A stretch of 64,000 nucleotides of DNA from Picochlorum sp. 'celeri'. Its lineage: Eukaryota > Chlorophyta > Trebouxiophyceae. The position numbers were made by a program, and so were the translations under genes. The stretch is taken from NCBI GenBank assembly GCA_010909725.1, contig JAACMV010000003.1, forward strand, positions 186,001 through 250,000, given 5' to 3'. Within the stretch, counting starts at the first letter, position 1. Each line of letters opens with the position of its first letter. This document shows, piece after piece, positions 35,623-45,167 of the stretch. Below the pieces are notes generated by a model. That model saw nothing but the letters and a program-made list of their open reading frames with translations. It was not told where the DNA came from and made no database searches.

Positions 35623-36444
35623 ATGGAGAAAATGCCATGCGCCAATTCTTCTTCTTTCAGCGCAACTAGACGGTGTATGTGCCATCCATGCTCAAGCATA
35701 CCACGATCTACTAGCATTCTATATAGAAATATTCATGGGAGAAGAGTAGAGCAATGTATCAAAGGATGGAGAAGAAATGGTGACGGGAGGTGGTCCGTCA
35801 CGACGGACCTGTTTCAGCGGCAGGCATACGCAGATGATGGGGAGGAGGGATTTGGTGTCGATGAAGAAGCGCGTCGTCAAGGGATAGAAGAGTATGAGGA
35901 ATTAAAGGAGTTGCTGTTGCGGAGGACGTGGAAGTTTGGGGCTCTATTCTCCGTGTATTTGTTTCTGGTGGCCCCTGCTGATGCTCGGAATGCATCTCTG
36001 TTGGAACTTGTGGGATGTGCGGCTGGGTATGGGTACTTGATGGCATTAATACGACACATAGAGTCGTATGGGCCAGAGAGTGATTGTCCGATGTTTGAGG
36101 CGGAGGATATAGAGCCTACATTTCTGAGGGTGCTTGCCAAGATTGGGGTGGGGTATGGGTACTCGTTGAATCCGAGGCTGTTGATTCCGATTGGTTTGGT
36201 AATGGCATGCGCAGCATGGAATAGTACGCAAGGAGTGGATCAACAGATTAGTCTGGTAGAACAAGGGTGTTTGGTAGGTGGGTTTTTGGGGTACAAGGTG
36301 GCGTTGTTCACGAAAATTTATGATGATTTGAAGCCCAAGGTGTTGACGGCTGAGGAATTGATGAGGGAGAAGAGACCGGATTTGGACATGGATTTGGATG
36401 ATGTGTCACTCTCTGATATTATAAATAAAAGGCGTGATGAGTAA
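35623..36444 (+). CDS. Membrane protein with possible plastid ATP synthase I/CGL160 relationship
   Basis: A 273-residue protein from the ATG at 35623; the open frame begins at a TTG just upstream. The N-terminus is Ser/Cys/Arg-rich without acidic residues (NSSSFSATRRCMCHPCSS), like a plastid transit peptide. Four hydrophobic segments follow: WKFGALFSVYLFLVAPA, LLELVGCAAGYGYLMALI, LLIPIGLVMACAAW and GCLVGGFLGYKVALF. The layout (EEYEELKELLLRRT, then helices, then LLIPIGLVMA) recalls the UncI-like domain of plastid CGL160, which assembles the chloroplast ATP synthase c-ring. The similarity is from memory and weak. If correct it means the organism has a plastid. Confidence 0.42.
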   Translation: MEKMPCANSSSFSATRRCMCHPCSSIPRSTSILYRNIHGRRVEQCIKGWRRNGDGRWSVTTDLFQRQAYADDGEEGFGVDEEARRQGIEEYEELKELLLRRTWKFGALFSVYLFLVAPADARNASLLELVGCAAGYGYLMALIRHIESYGPESDCPMFEAEDIEPTFLRVLAKIGVGYGYSLNPRLLIPIGLVMACAAWNSTQGVDQQISLVEQGCLVGGFLGYKVALFTKIYDDLKPKVLTAEELMREKRPDLDMDLDDVSLSDIINKRRDE

Positions 36445-36473
36445 TAATGATAACAATACATGTATTTGTGTGA

Positions 36474-37532
36474 TTACTCTTGAGTCATACAATCATATGG
36501 CGGTTGTACCCAGACGTACTCATCAACATATCCGGCCACGTCGCAGCTTGCGGCGCAGCTGTATATTACTATCGCACCCCAATCTGGGCTATTATTATCT
36601 GATGGATCGACATCTAAACTGTTCAAGAGCTGCGGCATGATTTGAAATTCGAATCGCCGTGGTCCCTGGCAGTGCGGGCAGGGTGGAATGGATGATGGAT
36701 CTGGAATCCCTGCCGGGCTAGGACACAGCGGTTTCACTCCCTCCTCGAAACAATATCGAAGTATTTGTGAAGGAGATAAAGAGGTTCGAGCGGCGAACGA
36801 TGCAAAATGTTTCTGTTCCTCTGGCATTGTTTCTTCAATCTGATTGATCAAATCTGATGGGAGCTCCTCCTCTGTATATTTTTCTGACACGTTCGATTCC
36901 TCCGCTTTGATCCGCAATGATTCCATAGGAATATCTTGTATGGGCTCATCTTCGATGACAATCTCGAATTCTGGGAATAAGGCGATGGAGCATGGAGCCG
37001 CCTGCTGCCCTGGTGCCATGACTGCCTGCTCATGTTGTGCAACATTCCAGGGATCTCGTATAGTAGTATTCGCTGTATCTATGGGTCTAAGACCTTGTCT
37101 ATGTGCATCATCCCCTTCTTCAGGTGGCTCAAAATCGTAATATTCATTTCGACGCGGAAGCTGACACCGCATTGCTCTGACTCCATCAGAGGACTGAGAC
37201 ACTTTTTTTCCATCCACACTGATAAACACAAACACCGTTCTGTGAAACGCCCTGGGATTCTCGTCCACTGGAGCGTATACTTGGAGTAAGAATTTCATAT
37301 CTGCTAGTGATTCTGTCGATGGAAGATGGATAGGGTTGAGCCATGCTGGCCGCCCACCTACTTTGCTTGGAAACCTGTGTCGTAAGAGGTCTGTATTCCG
37401 AATGGGAGGTTCTACAAACCCCAATAACCATGGGATATCCTCTTCTTCTTCGTCATCAGAGAGTTGATTGTGCTTCAGGCATGCCTGCTGCTCGTTTTCC
37501 AAGGACATGTCTGTATCGCCATGCATGTCCAT
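36474..37532 (-). CDS. PDCD2: PDCD2-like ribosome chaperone
   Basis: A 352-residue protein. The N-terminal half has WLLGFVEPP, SKVGGRPAWLNP and MKFLLQVYAPVDENPRAFHRTVFVFIS, the PDCD2 N-terminal pattern. The C-terminal domain has SPSQILRYCFEEGVKPLCPSPAG, PPCPHCQGPRRFEFQIMPQLLNSL and DWGAIVIYSCAASC. PDCD2 (yeast Tsr4, fly Zfrp8) is a dedicated chaperone that binds nascent uS5/Rps2 and escorts it to the pre-40S. The MYND zinc finger of metazoan PDCD2 is absent, as in the PDCD2L/Tsr4 branch. It converges with the preceding gene, 29 bp between stops. Confidence 0.88.
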   Translation of the reverse strand: MDMHGDTDMSLENEQQACLKHNQLSDDEEEEDIPWLLGFVEPPIRNTDLLRHRFPSKVGGRPAWLNPIHLPSTESLADMKFLLQVYAPVDENPRAFHRTVFVFISVDGKKVSQSSDGVRAMRCQLPRRNEYYDFEPPEEGDDAHRQGLRPIDTANTTIRDPWNVAQHEQAVMAPGQQAAPCSIALFPEFEIVIEDEPIQDIPMESLRIKAEESNVSEKYTEEELPSDLINQIEETMPEEQKHFASFAARTSLSPSQILRYCFEEGVKPLCPSPAGIPDPSSIPPCPHCQGPRRFEFQIMPQLLNSLDVDPSDNNSPDWGAIVIYSCAASCDVAGYVDEYVWVQPPYDCMTQE

Positions 37533-37770
37533 TCGTCGTTGTTTCTTGTAGATCTCAGTGCGCCATTTTAAGTCTGGTTGGAATTTGTGCTACTTAATAT
37601 TCGTATGTGCAAAATTAAAATTACAAACTGGATGATGGAAGAACAATGCCACAAAGTAGATGTGGAAACTGTCTGATGGAAGCAACCAACAATGGAGGGA
37701 TGATTATAGTTGTTTGTTTGACGATGTGATCAGCAACAATAGTTTCTGTATCACACATCACCTCATAGGT

Positions 37771-39281
37771 CTATGTGGCGGTTGCAGGTGTTGTGGGAGG
37801 AGGTGGGGTCTCAAGCAAATCACTTGTGGAGAAGTACATTGGATGGAGTTGGTCCAATCTATTCCACTTGTCGACATTTTCTTTGGCTTGCTTCTCTCCC
37901 TCTGCTTTCTCCTTCATGGTCGCAGCCAGAGCTTGTTTCTCATTTGCTTCTGAAATTTTTTGATTGCCTCTGTCTTCAAATATGGCAGCTTGTCTCTCAG
38001 CTTCTCTGGCAGCAGATTCTGCCTTTGCTGCCTCTGCCATGGCTGCTTCTTTCTGTTTCTGAATTGAAACTGCAACTCTTGCAGCCTCGATGGCTTGTCT
38101 CTGGATTTCCAATGCTCTGTTTGTGGCATCTGTGGCAGACTTTCTGAGCTCAGCGGCATTGGCAAATTTCTGCTCTGCCATCTTTGCTGGCATCTGGGCC
38201 TCATGGGCTGCAACAACGGATCGTTCCTTTGCATCCTCAAGAGCCATTTGAATCATATAGTGCTTGTTCTTTAAATCGGCGATATTGGTACGACGAGTGG
38301 TGAGAAGCCTCTCCCAGATCCTTGCATTCTCCTTTCTCTCGTCAAGTTCCTTCCTGGACCACTGGATCTCTTCCTTCAATTGAATGATTCGCCTTTGCAG
38401 CATACCAAGTTCTTTCTCGCATTCAAGGATGTAGTCCGCAAGGTCCCCAGGTTTGTTGTCTTCTGCTTTCACTTCCAAATCAGACAGTTCAGCCAGGGCA
38501 GAGGAGATCTGGTTGTTGAGGACATCAATCTCTTCTTGCTTCTTCTGTGCCACTTCTTTCATCTGCTCACTTTCTGAAAGAAGAGACTTTGCTCGATTTT
38601 CGAGAATTTGAGCGTGGAATTCGTAGTCTTCTGCTTGAGATGTCAAATCTTTGGCAAGGAAATCAGCCTCATCGGCATTCTCAAGCTTTGGGAATGCTTC
38701 CATGGCAGCCTGTCTTCTCTCCTTTTCAATTTTTTCAGCTGCTTCAAACTTTGCCTGCTCCTCAGCTTCCGCTTGAAGGACTGCCTCCATTGCTTTTCGA
38801 ACCTTTTCTCTCTCTTCCTCCGCTTCCTCGAACAATGCCTTTGATTGAGCCTCGAGATCTTCCGCCTCCTTTGTCAAGGACACAAGCTCTGCATGATGCA
38901 TTTCAATTTCCTTTTGTTTTGCAGCTGCCAAAAGCGCATGCTCCTCAGCTTTCTTCGCCTCGTCGGTCATGGCTTTGACCTTTTCATCGTGATCTGCAGG
39001 GCTCTCGAATTTTCTTGGAGCTTCCCCTTGTGCAACAGGTGTCACAAATTGTGCACCAAGTTCTCCCTCGTCTGAGACATCGAGGGCGATAGGCTTGCTC
39101 TTGGGCGTATCTGCAGAGTACAGTTATTCCCAGATAATATCAGGAGGATCGACAGGGCACTCCTTCAAATTGTGTCATCACGAGATGTTCTCCAAGGGAT
39201 TTCTTGGAGGGCAGAGGGATACTTACCTGAGACTGTCTTCTTGAGCTCAGACTCCTGCTGTTGGTGCGAAAGCGTCTCCAT
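37771..39281 (-). CDS. Long coiled-coil protein, unknown (one intron)
   Basis: Exons 39281-39227 (55 nt) and 39110-37771 encode 464 residues. The intron 39111-39226 (116 nt) has a canonical GTAAGT donor and TCTGCAG acceptor. The N-terminal ~45 residues are polar, residues ~55-435 are almost continuous coiled coil (Ala/Glu/Lys/Gln heptads, e.g. AEEEREKVRKAMEAVLQAEAEEQ), and a short Pro/Thr tail ends it (TPPPPTTPATAT). Without the intron the frame has no ATG near its 5' end, which supports splicing. I do not recognise a family; cytoskeletal or flagellar-root coiled-coil proteins look like this, but composition alone cannot decide. Confidence 0.72.
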
Positions 39282-39626
39282 GGTGGGTATTAAACCAATT
39301 TCAGGAGATGGCGTGTATCAGAGAATGAAACCTTTTGTTACTGACGTCCAACGTGGTATGGGTATGAGAAGCCAAATGTCAGGACCTGGCTGTCTGTGCA
39401 ATGCAACAAAGGTTCCAGGCAATAATTTGACCTGTAGTATAATGTAGCGGTGATTAAAACTTTCTCGATATTCTCTTCTATTGTATATCGTATAATTTCA
39501 GTGCGAATATCAGGCATCCTCTTCTAGGCTGAGACAATGTTTCTAGGAGACAATCTTGGATGGTCCAATTGCTGTCCTTTTCAAATAGACTGCCACATGC
39601 ATACTAGATCACATCGAATGGGCAGT
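39282..39626. other. Intergenic region upstream of coiled-coil gene
   Basis: These 345 bp separate the coiled-coil gene start from the ligase IV-like stop, both minus strand. A GACGTCCAACGT segment is at 39343-39354. No gene is recognised. Confidence 0.4.
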
Positions 39627-42551
39627 CTACGACTTGCCCAGTCCGAAACGCTTTGCTCTATCTTTGAGAGACATTTTAGGCCGTGCAGGCGACTTGGATG
39701 GTGGCTTCTCACGAGGTCGTTGCTCTGGCATTGTCAGATCCACCATGACAGTGTCCACGTGCTTCTGACCGCTTGCCTCTGGTTCCTTTTCGGCGGGAGA
39801 ATGGTGCACATCATCGACAAGATTGATTTCTTCCACAACAATCTCAGATGTATCTGGAGCTTTCCTCTTGTGGCCAGCCTTTGGTGATACAGGATTAGAT
39901 GTCTTTTGTGGAAGAGGAGCAGGTGCTGGTTTTTTCTCTTGCAAGGGAGGAGTGGGTGCTGGCTGCTTCTTCTGTGGAGACGCTCCTCCAGGTTCGCGAG
40001 CTATATCTATCAAGTCATGCTTTTTCTTCAAAACTCTAGAAACCTTCTCGGGAGATTGAGAGAATGGAGAGAACGCACCGGGAATCATCCCCTGAGCAGT
40101 ATCATTGTCCTCAACCCAGTCCTCCAAAAAGTCCCCTTGGCCTATCAAAGGCAGGCTGTCGCCATCCGACAAATCTAGTAGCCCTTTCAACCATCTGAGC
40201 GACATCACCTCTATATTACATACCCTGCTGAAATGATTGGTCACGCTTGTTGGGTGTCCTGCCACAACGAAATCCACCTTGGGTGTGTAATTCTGTGACA
40301 CCATCCCTCCCAATTGCTTCACCAGCTTTTCACAGGATTCCTTGAAATATCGACGTGTTGATTTCGCATCCACGGACTCTTCATACGGTCCATATATCGG
40401 CTGTTTCGAATGATTTATAAAGTATACCATTTTAGATTCGAGGACATGGTTGCGTGGCAATTTATCTGGCACATCACATGGCAAAAATCTCTCAGCAACT
40501 GTCCTTGTCCGTATTCCACGAACCTCAACATGTCCATCTGCCGTTGCATCCACCTTTGACTTCATGTCTTCCATCCAGCGTGTAATATCTTTCGTCGATG
40601 TAGCCAATCGAGGCTTCTGCTGTTCTCCAAGAACAGCACCCAAGAGAACTGGATCCCTCATCACTGCACATGACGAATTCCATCTCCCAGGAGGCATCAG
40701 TGTACCAGATATCGACACGACCCGAGACTCGATCAAATTGGTGACCCTAAAGAAAGGCTTTTCTGTGTATTCTATGCGAGGCTTCAAGTTAGAATACAAA
40801 ATTTCAGAATCATGGGAAACCAAGGAATTCCTGACCCTTGCAAAAGGTACCACATGCAAACAATCCTCGTTTGAATTGTCCTTCTCGCTATCAACCACCC
40901 CAATATCCCAATACTCTACTCCACCATCGCCAATCATGGTCCCACCGATGATAATGCCGTTGACGATCGATGCACCCATGTATGTCCTCACCACCACCGT
41001 GGACAACCTCTCCTTACTATTCCATTCAGCTTCCAACGCCCTCAAACGCACCCCTTGAGACCCAAAGCATTCCACCGTATCCCGGAACATTTTGATAGAC
41101 TCTATAGTTGACGCCGTCACGCAGAGTGGAATTCCCGTCACCATGACACGCTGTGGAATGAGAGGCAATACTTTAACCCTCAATGGAAATCCCTCCTGAC
41201 GATCACGCACAGAGTACTTGAATCTCGTCTCTAAACTTTCCAACCGCAGCTCTAATGCTTTTTCATAGACATTTTCATCATCTAAATACAGTACATCAGA
41301 TACAAGTATCATGATTTCCAAGTCCTACACAATCACCATATTATCAGACAACTTGTGAGCAGCACACACGCAGAAAAAATACATCAAGGAAACACATACC
41401 ACATATTGAGGCAACGCATATGTAGAGTACTCGGCGCACTCAACCTTCTTGAGCCCATCTTCTATCGCACCACTCTCATCCAGCACAGCATCCAACACAA
41501 AGCGTGGCTCAAAACATTCCTTGCCAGTATTCCACACAACCACCTGTGCCTCCACCACAAAATCTCCTTCATCCACCATACCCTTCAGAGACGATTCAAG
41601 CATTTTAAAATACCGATCAGGCACCGACTCGTTTGAAAACACAGTAACAGACCCTCCACACCGATGCACTTGAATCTGATATCCATCAAACACACCCTCC
41701 ACCACCACACTCATAGGATTCAAATTCTCTCGAAATCGCCTCTCCATCATCATATAAGCATCATGAATATTCAAAACAGTCGCACTCGACTGCCTTCGCA
41801 ATCGCTTCCCACACACAATGCGAGACATCTCCTCCCTCTCATCATGATGACACTCTTGCCCATGGAACGTCCTGCCCACCGCCTCCGCCAACGTCCACCC
41901 CCGCATAAAATAACACATGGAAGCATACTCACTCCACTCTTCCAACACATCCCGCGCATCAACATACACCTTGGCATTCCCAAGCAGGATCCGTGTCAAC
42001 CACTTGAGCTCATCTGCAGATAACTCATCCATACACCTCCGCAACAATGCCACTTGCCCATCCACATCCACCTTACAAAATCGATCCAACATGGCATTCA
42101 CATCCCCCACCTTCCAATAAGAAGAAGATTTCCGCTCAGGGCCAGAATCAGACCCCACAAACAGCTTGCTTTTGAGCAGCTCTGACAACTCCCGTGGCTC
42201 CCCCAGCGCCAACGCCAGTGGATCCTTCTCCCTCCAATGATACAATACATGAGTATATTCTTCATCTATTTTACGATCTGATGCAGCCAAGAGCTCATAA
42301 ATAAGACGATGCTCGCTCAATCGCTCCGCTCTACTTCGCTCGTCCAATCCCGGAAGAATCAAACGAAACACCTGAAACGCATCCTTTGTATCATCTCGAA
42401 CGCATGCATCGATAAATTTAGATATTGTACGTGTTCGCATATACGGGTTCCGTCGATATCGCTCCAGTACATTGAGAAACCCGCACACTGTACCAAATGA
42501 CAGTTCCGAATTCTTCTTTACATAACTTGGATCCTCTTCATCTCCATTCAT
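39627..42551 (-). CDS. DNA ligase IV-like protein with degenerate catalytic motifs (one intron)
   Basis: Exons 42551-41400 and 41324-39627 join in phase 0 to 949 residues. The intron 41325-41399 is 75 nt (GTATGT...GTGTAG). Residues ~15-235 match the ligase IV N-terminal domain (FQVFRLILPGLDERSRAERL; ADELKWLTRILLG). Motif I should be K-x-D-G-x-R; here it reads V287-F-D-G-Y-Q (VVVEGVFDGYQIQVHRCGG), so the AMP-accepting Lys is Val. Motif III is VEAQVVVW rather than DGEMMAY. Motif IV is QGVRLRAL (~474) instead of EGIMVK, and motif V is STVVVRTY (~492) without its lysines. An OB-like region (VNGIIIGGTMIGDGG) and one BRCT (~678-780) follow, then a Pro/Lys tail ending SLKDRAKRFGLGK. The frame is intact, so this is probably a conserved pseudoenzyme, perhaps an end-joining scaffold. 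Confidence 0.75.
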
Positions 42552-42620
42552 ATCTCCATACGTCTGGTTATTAGGTATTAAATATTTTTTTTTTTATGTA
42601 TAAAATGCGTTGCCCTTGGC

Positions 42621-43430
42621 CTACGCAGAGGTAAACAACTGTGACATTTCCTCATCTGAAGAAAAGCCTCCCCCCAAATCTACAAGGTGTACAGTTAACA
42701 GTCTCTGTCGAAAATACTCATCAACAATCTGCGTGATTTCATCATGCATCTTTGCAATAGTATCATCATTATCTTCTCCTTGATATTCGACTCTACCATC
42801 ATCATCATCCTCTTGCTGCTGCCGATCATGGTGGTTTCTTTCCTTCTTCTTCTTCTTCTTCTTCTTCTCAGTACTGGCCATGTCTGTGTTGTTGTCTTCC
42901 ATGGACAGAGGCCTCCAAATATCCTGTCCTGGAGTCTCTGGAAGAACATGATCATCCTTATTATTATTCAAAGTATTACCAGGAGAAAAACTATGATGCC
43001 TCCGGGAAGACTCATCATGCCGACCCTGTTCTCCATGGTGGTGAAGGCGAAGCAGCACCTTGTGCAGCGCTTCCAACTCACGCATAGCCTCCTCCACAAC
43101 CGACCTCAACCCATGCCGAATCCTTGTATAAACATCATCCCTACACTCAGATGTACACACATCTTCGCACAGCCGCACTGGCTCATCCAGACACTCTGAT
43201 ACAATCCGCTGACACAGGGCATCTCGCCCCTCCCTCCTCCTCCCCATACCTCTCTCCCCTTCCAACTCAAACAATACCCATGCTCCCCATATAGACTCGC
43301 GTATACATCCATATCTATCATTCTCATTTAAAACCTCTGCTACAAGCAGGCATTCTTCCAACAGCGTTTTTCGAAAGATTCGAATTCTACTGCTGTTTGG
43401 CACGTTTGCTTCTTGTGAGGATGCTTCCAT
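42621..43430 (-). CDS. Hypothetical protein with Lys and Asp runs
   Basis: A 269-residue protein, unrecognised. Residues ~15-130 look folded and helical with several Cys (LLEECLLVAEVLNENDRYGC; ESIWGAWVLFELE; VRLCEDVCTSECRDDVYTRI). Residues ~135-235 are low complexity: a His/Arg/Ser stretch, a run of nine Lys (from a CTT repeat at 42843-42868) and an Asp/Glu run. The C-terminus (AKMHDEITQIVDEYFRQRLLTVHLVDLGGGFSSDEEM) is again helical. It is tandem with the ligase IV-like gene, 69 bp upstream of it. Confidence 0.6.
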   Translation of the reverse strand: MEASSQEANVPNSSRIRIFRKTLLEECLLVAEVLNENDRYGCIRESIWGAWVLFELEGERGMGRRREGRDALCQRIVSECLDEPVRLCEDVCTSECRDDVYTRIRHGLRSVVEEAMRELEALHKVLLRLHHHGEQGRHDESSRRHHSFSPGNTLNNNKDDHVLPETPGQDIWRPLSMEDNNTDMASTEKKKKKKKKERNHHDRQQQEDDDDGRVEYQGEDNDDTIAKMHDEITQIVDEYFRQRLLTVHLVDLGGGFSSDEEMSQLFTSA

Positions 43431-43788
43431 CCGTCGCTTGCCTTCTTCTCCTTGTTGTTTTTTTTTCTTCTATCTCTTCTTCTTCATGTTCTTGAATGAG
43501 ATTTTCAACATACCTCCTGTATTCGTCATCATCATGATCTGGAGACCAGAGGTGGGTACCCATCTATCCAAGAATATGAATCCCATCCAGGTACCTCTCT
43601 GACCGATTGGATGGTTTCAATGCTCCAGGGACCCATGCGTGCCTCTTCTTCAATATCTACACAAATTCACCCAGAAGCAACGAGTTCTCCTACAATAACA
43701 TATGTATATATTAGATAAAAACACAGAGCAGAGTAGAAAAAAAAAACAAAAGAGAGATATCACAGAAGAATTAGTAGGTTTCTCGAGT
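43431..43788. other. Divergent intergenic region upstream of RNR
   Basis: These 358 bp lie between the hypothetical gene start (minus) and the RNR small-subunit ATG. The RNR frame is open upstream to 43702; that extension is A/K-rich and not conserved. Pyrimidine-rich TTC/CTT tracts occur at 43440-43500. No E2F-like TTTSSCGC site is seen. Confidence 0.4.
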
Positions 43789-45123
43789 ATGGCAGGTCAG
43801 GGGGGAACCAGGACGTCTCAAACAGGGTATAGGCCACGTGAACCAATTGGATCCAAAGATGAGGAAGATTATTCATGTCCTGTGACTCCAGAGCAATATA
43901 TGGATGGTATGAATGGGTCACAGCAGGAGGATGCGTCTTCTTTGGGTCGTGGGCACGACAGCAGCCAGAGCAGCGGGAACGCGAGCTGTTCCTCTTGGGC
44001 ATCTGTTGATCGGTGTGGTGAGGATGCTGAATGGGTGAAGAAGGATTTAAATCGGGTGTTTGGGGCTATGGGTCTGGATGAGGATACAGCGTCTCATGGG
44101 CATGCCTCCGAGGAACACGAGATGTGGAGGTCTGATGATTCGAAAGAGCCTATATTGCAGGATAATGATGAGAGATTTTGCTTGCTGCCTGTCAAATATC
44201 ACAAGGCGTACGAGTACTACAAAATGGCACAGGCCAGTTACTGGACTGTGGAGGAGGTGGATTTGTCTCAAGATAAGCGGGATTGGGATCGTTTGAATGA
44301 TGCGGAGAAGCACTTTATTAGTTATGTGTTGGCATTTTTTGCGGCATCGGATGGTATTGTGTTGGAGAATTTGGCGGTGAGGTTTATGCAAGAGATTCAG
44401 ATTCCTGAAGCACGGGCCTTTTATGGGTTTCAGTCGGCGATAGAGAATGTGCACAGTGAAATGTATGGGTTGTTGTTGGAGCAGTATATTGATGATAAGA
44501 AGCAGCGGGATCATTTGTTTAGGGCTGTGGAGACGGTGCCGTGTGTGCAGAAGAAGGCTGCGTGGGCGATCAAATGGATTCAGTCATCAACGTGTTTTGC
44601 TGAACGGTTGGTGGCGTTTGCGTGTGTGGAAGGGATTCACTTTTCGGGGTCTTTCTGTTCTATTTATTGGTTGAAGAAGAGATTGTTGATGCCGGGGTTG
44701 ACGTTTTCGAATGAGCTCATCTCTAGAGATGAGGGCTTGCACACTGATTTTGCATGTCACTTGTATTCATTATTGGTTCACCCGCTTCCTGAAGAGCGAG
44801 TGAGGATGATTGTGGATGAAGCTGTTGCTTTGGAGAGAGAGTTTTGTTGTGAGGCGTTGAGTGTATCGTTGGTTGGTATTAATGCGCAGCTTATGGCAGA
44901 GTATATTGAGTTTGTGGCAGATAGGCTGTTGGTTGCGTTGGGGTGTGAGAAGATGTACCATACTCCGAATCCGTTTGATTGGATGGATATGATTTCGTTG
45001 CAAGGGAAGACAAATTTTTTCGAACGACGTGTGGGTGAGTATCAGAGAGCAGGCGTGATGCAAAGTGTGTCAGGCAAAACACAACAGTATGAGCATGTTT
45101 TTACATTGAATGAAGACTTTTAA
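43789..45123 (+). CDS. RNR2: Ribonucleotide reductase small subunit (R2)
   Basis: A 444-residue protein from the ATG at 43789 ([11 protein letters not shown]). The first ~130 residues are a variable Ser/Asp/Glu-rich extension, longer than in most R2 proteins. The core is canonical: [27 protein letters not shown] (iron ligands Asp and Glu), [21 protein letters not shown] (radical Tyr in FYGFQ; Glu and His ligands), [21 protein letters not shown] (iron-ligand Glu and His). The C-terminal heptapeptide FTLNEDF that docks into R1 is present. R2 generates the tyrosyl radical for dNTP synthesis and is normally S-phase regulated. TGTAA (45139-45143) lies 15 nt after the stop. Confidence 0.95.
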   Translation: MAGQGGTRTSQTGYRPREPIGSKDEEDYSCPVTPEQYMDGMNGSQQEDASSLGRGHDSSQSSGNASCSSWASVDRCGEDAEWVKKDLNRVFGAMGLDEDTASHGHASEEHEMWRSDDSKEPILQDNDERFCLLPVKYHKAYEYYKMAQASYWTVEEVDLSQDKRDWDRLNDAEKHFISYVLAFFAASDGIVLENLAVRFMQEIQIPEARAFYGFQSAIENVHSEMYGLLLEQYIDDKKQRDHLFRAVETVPCVQKKAAWAIKWIQSSTCFAERLVAFACVEGIHFSGSFCSIYWLKKRLLMPGLTFSNELISRDEGLHTDFACHLYSLLVHPLPEERVRMIVDEAVALEREFCCEALSVSLVGINAQLMAEYIEFVADRLLVALGCEKMYHTPNPFDWMDMISLQGKTNFFERRVGEYQRAGVMQSVSGKTQQYEHVFTLNEDF

Positions 45124-45167
45124 CTGAATCATAATACATGTAATGCGATTTGACATGAATGAGGTAT

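Noticed and set aside
41325..41399. Ligase IV-like locus read as two separate genes or a frame-broken pseudogene
   Set aside because: The two frames join in phase through a 75-nt GT-AG intron; the TAG ending the first frame is the intron acceptor.
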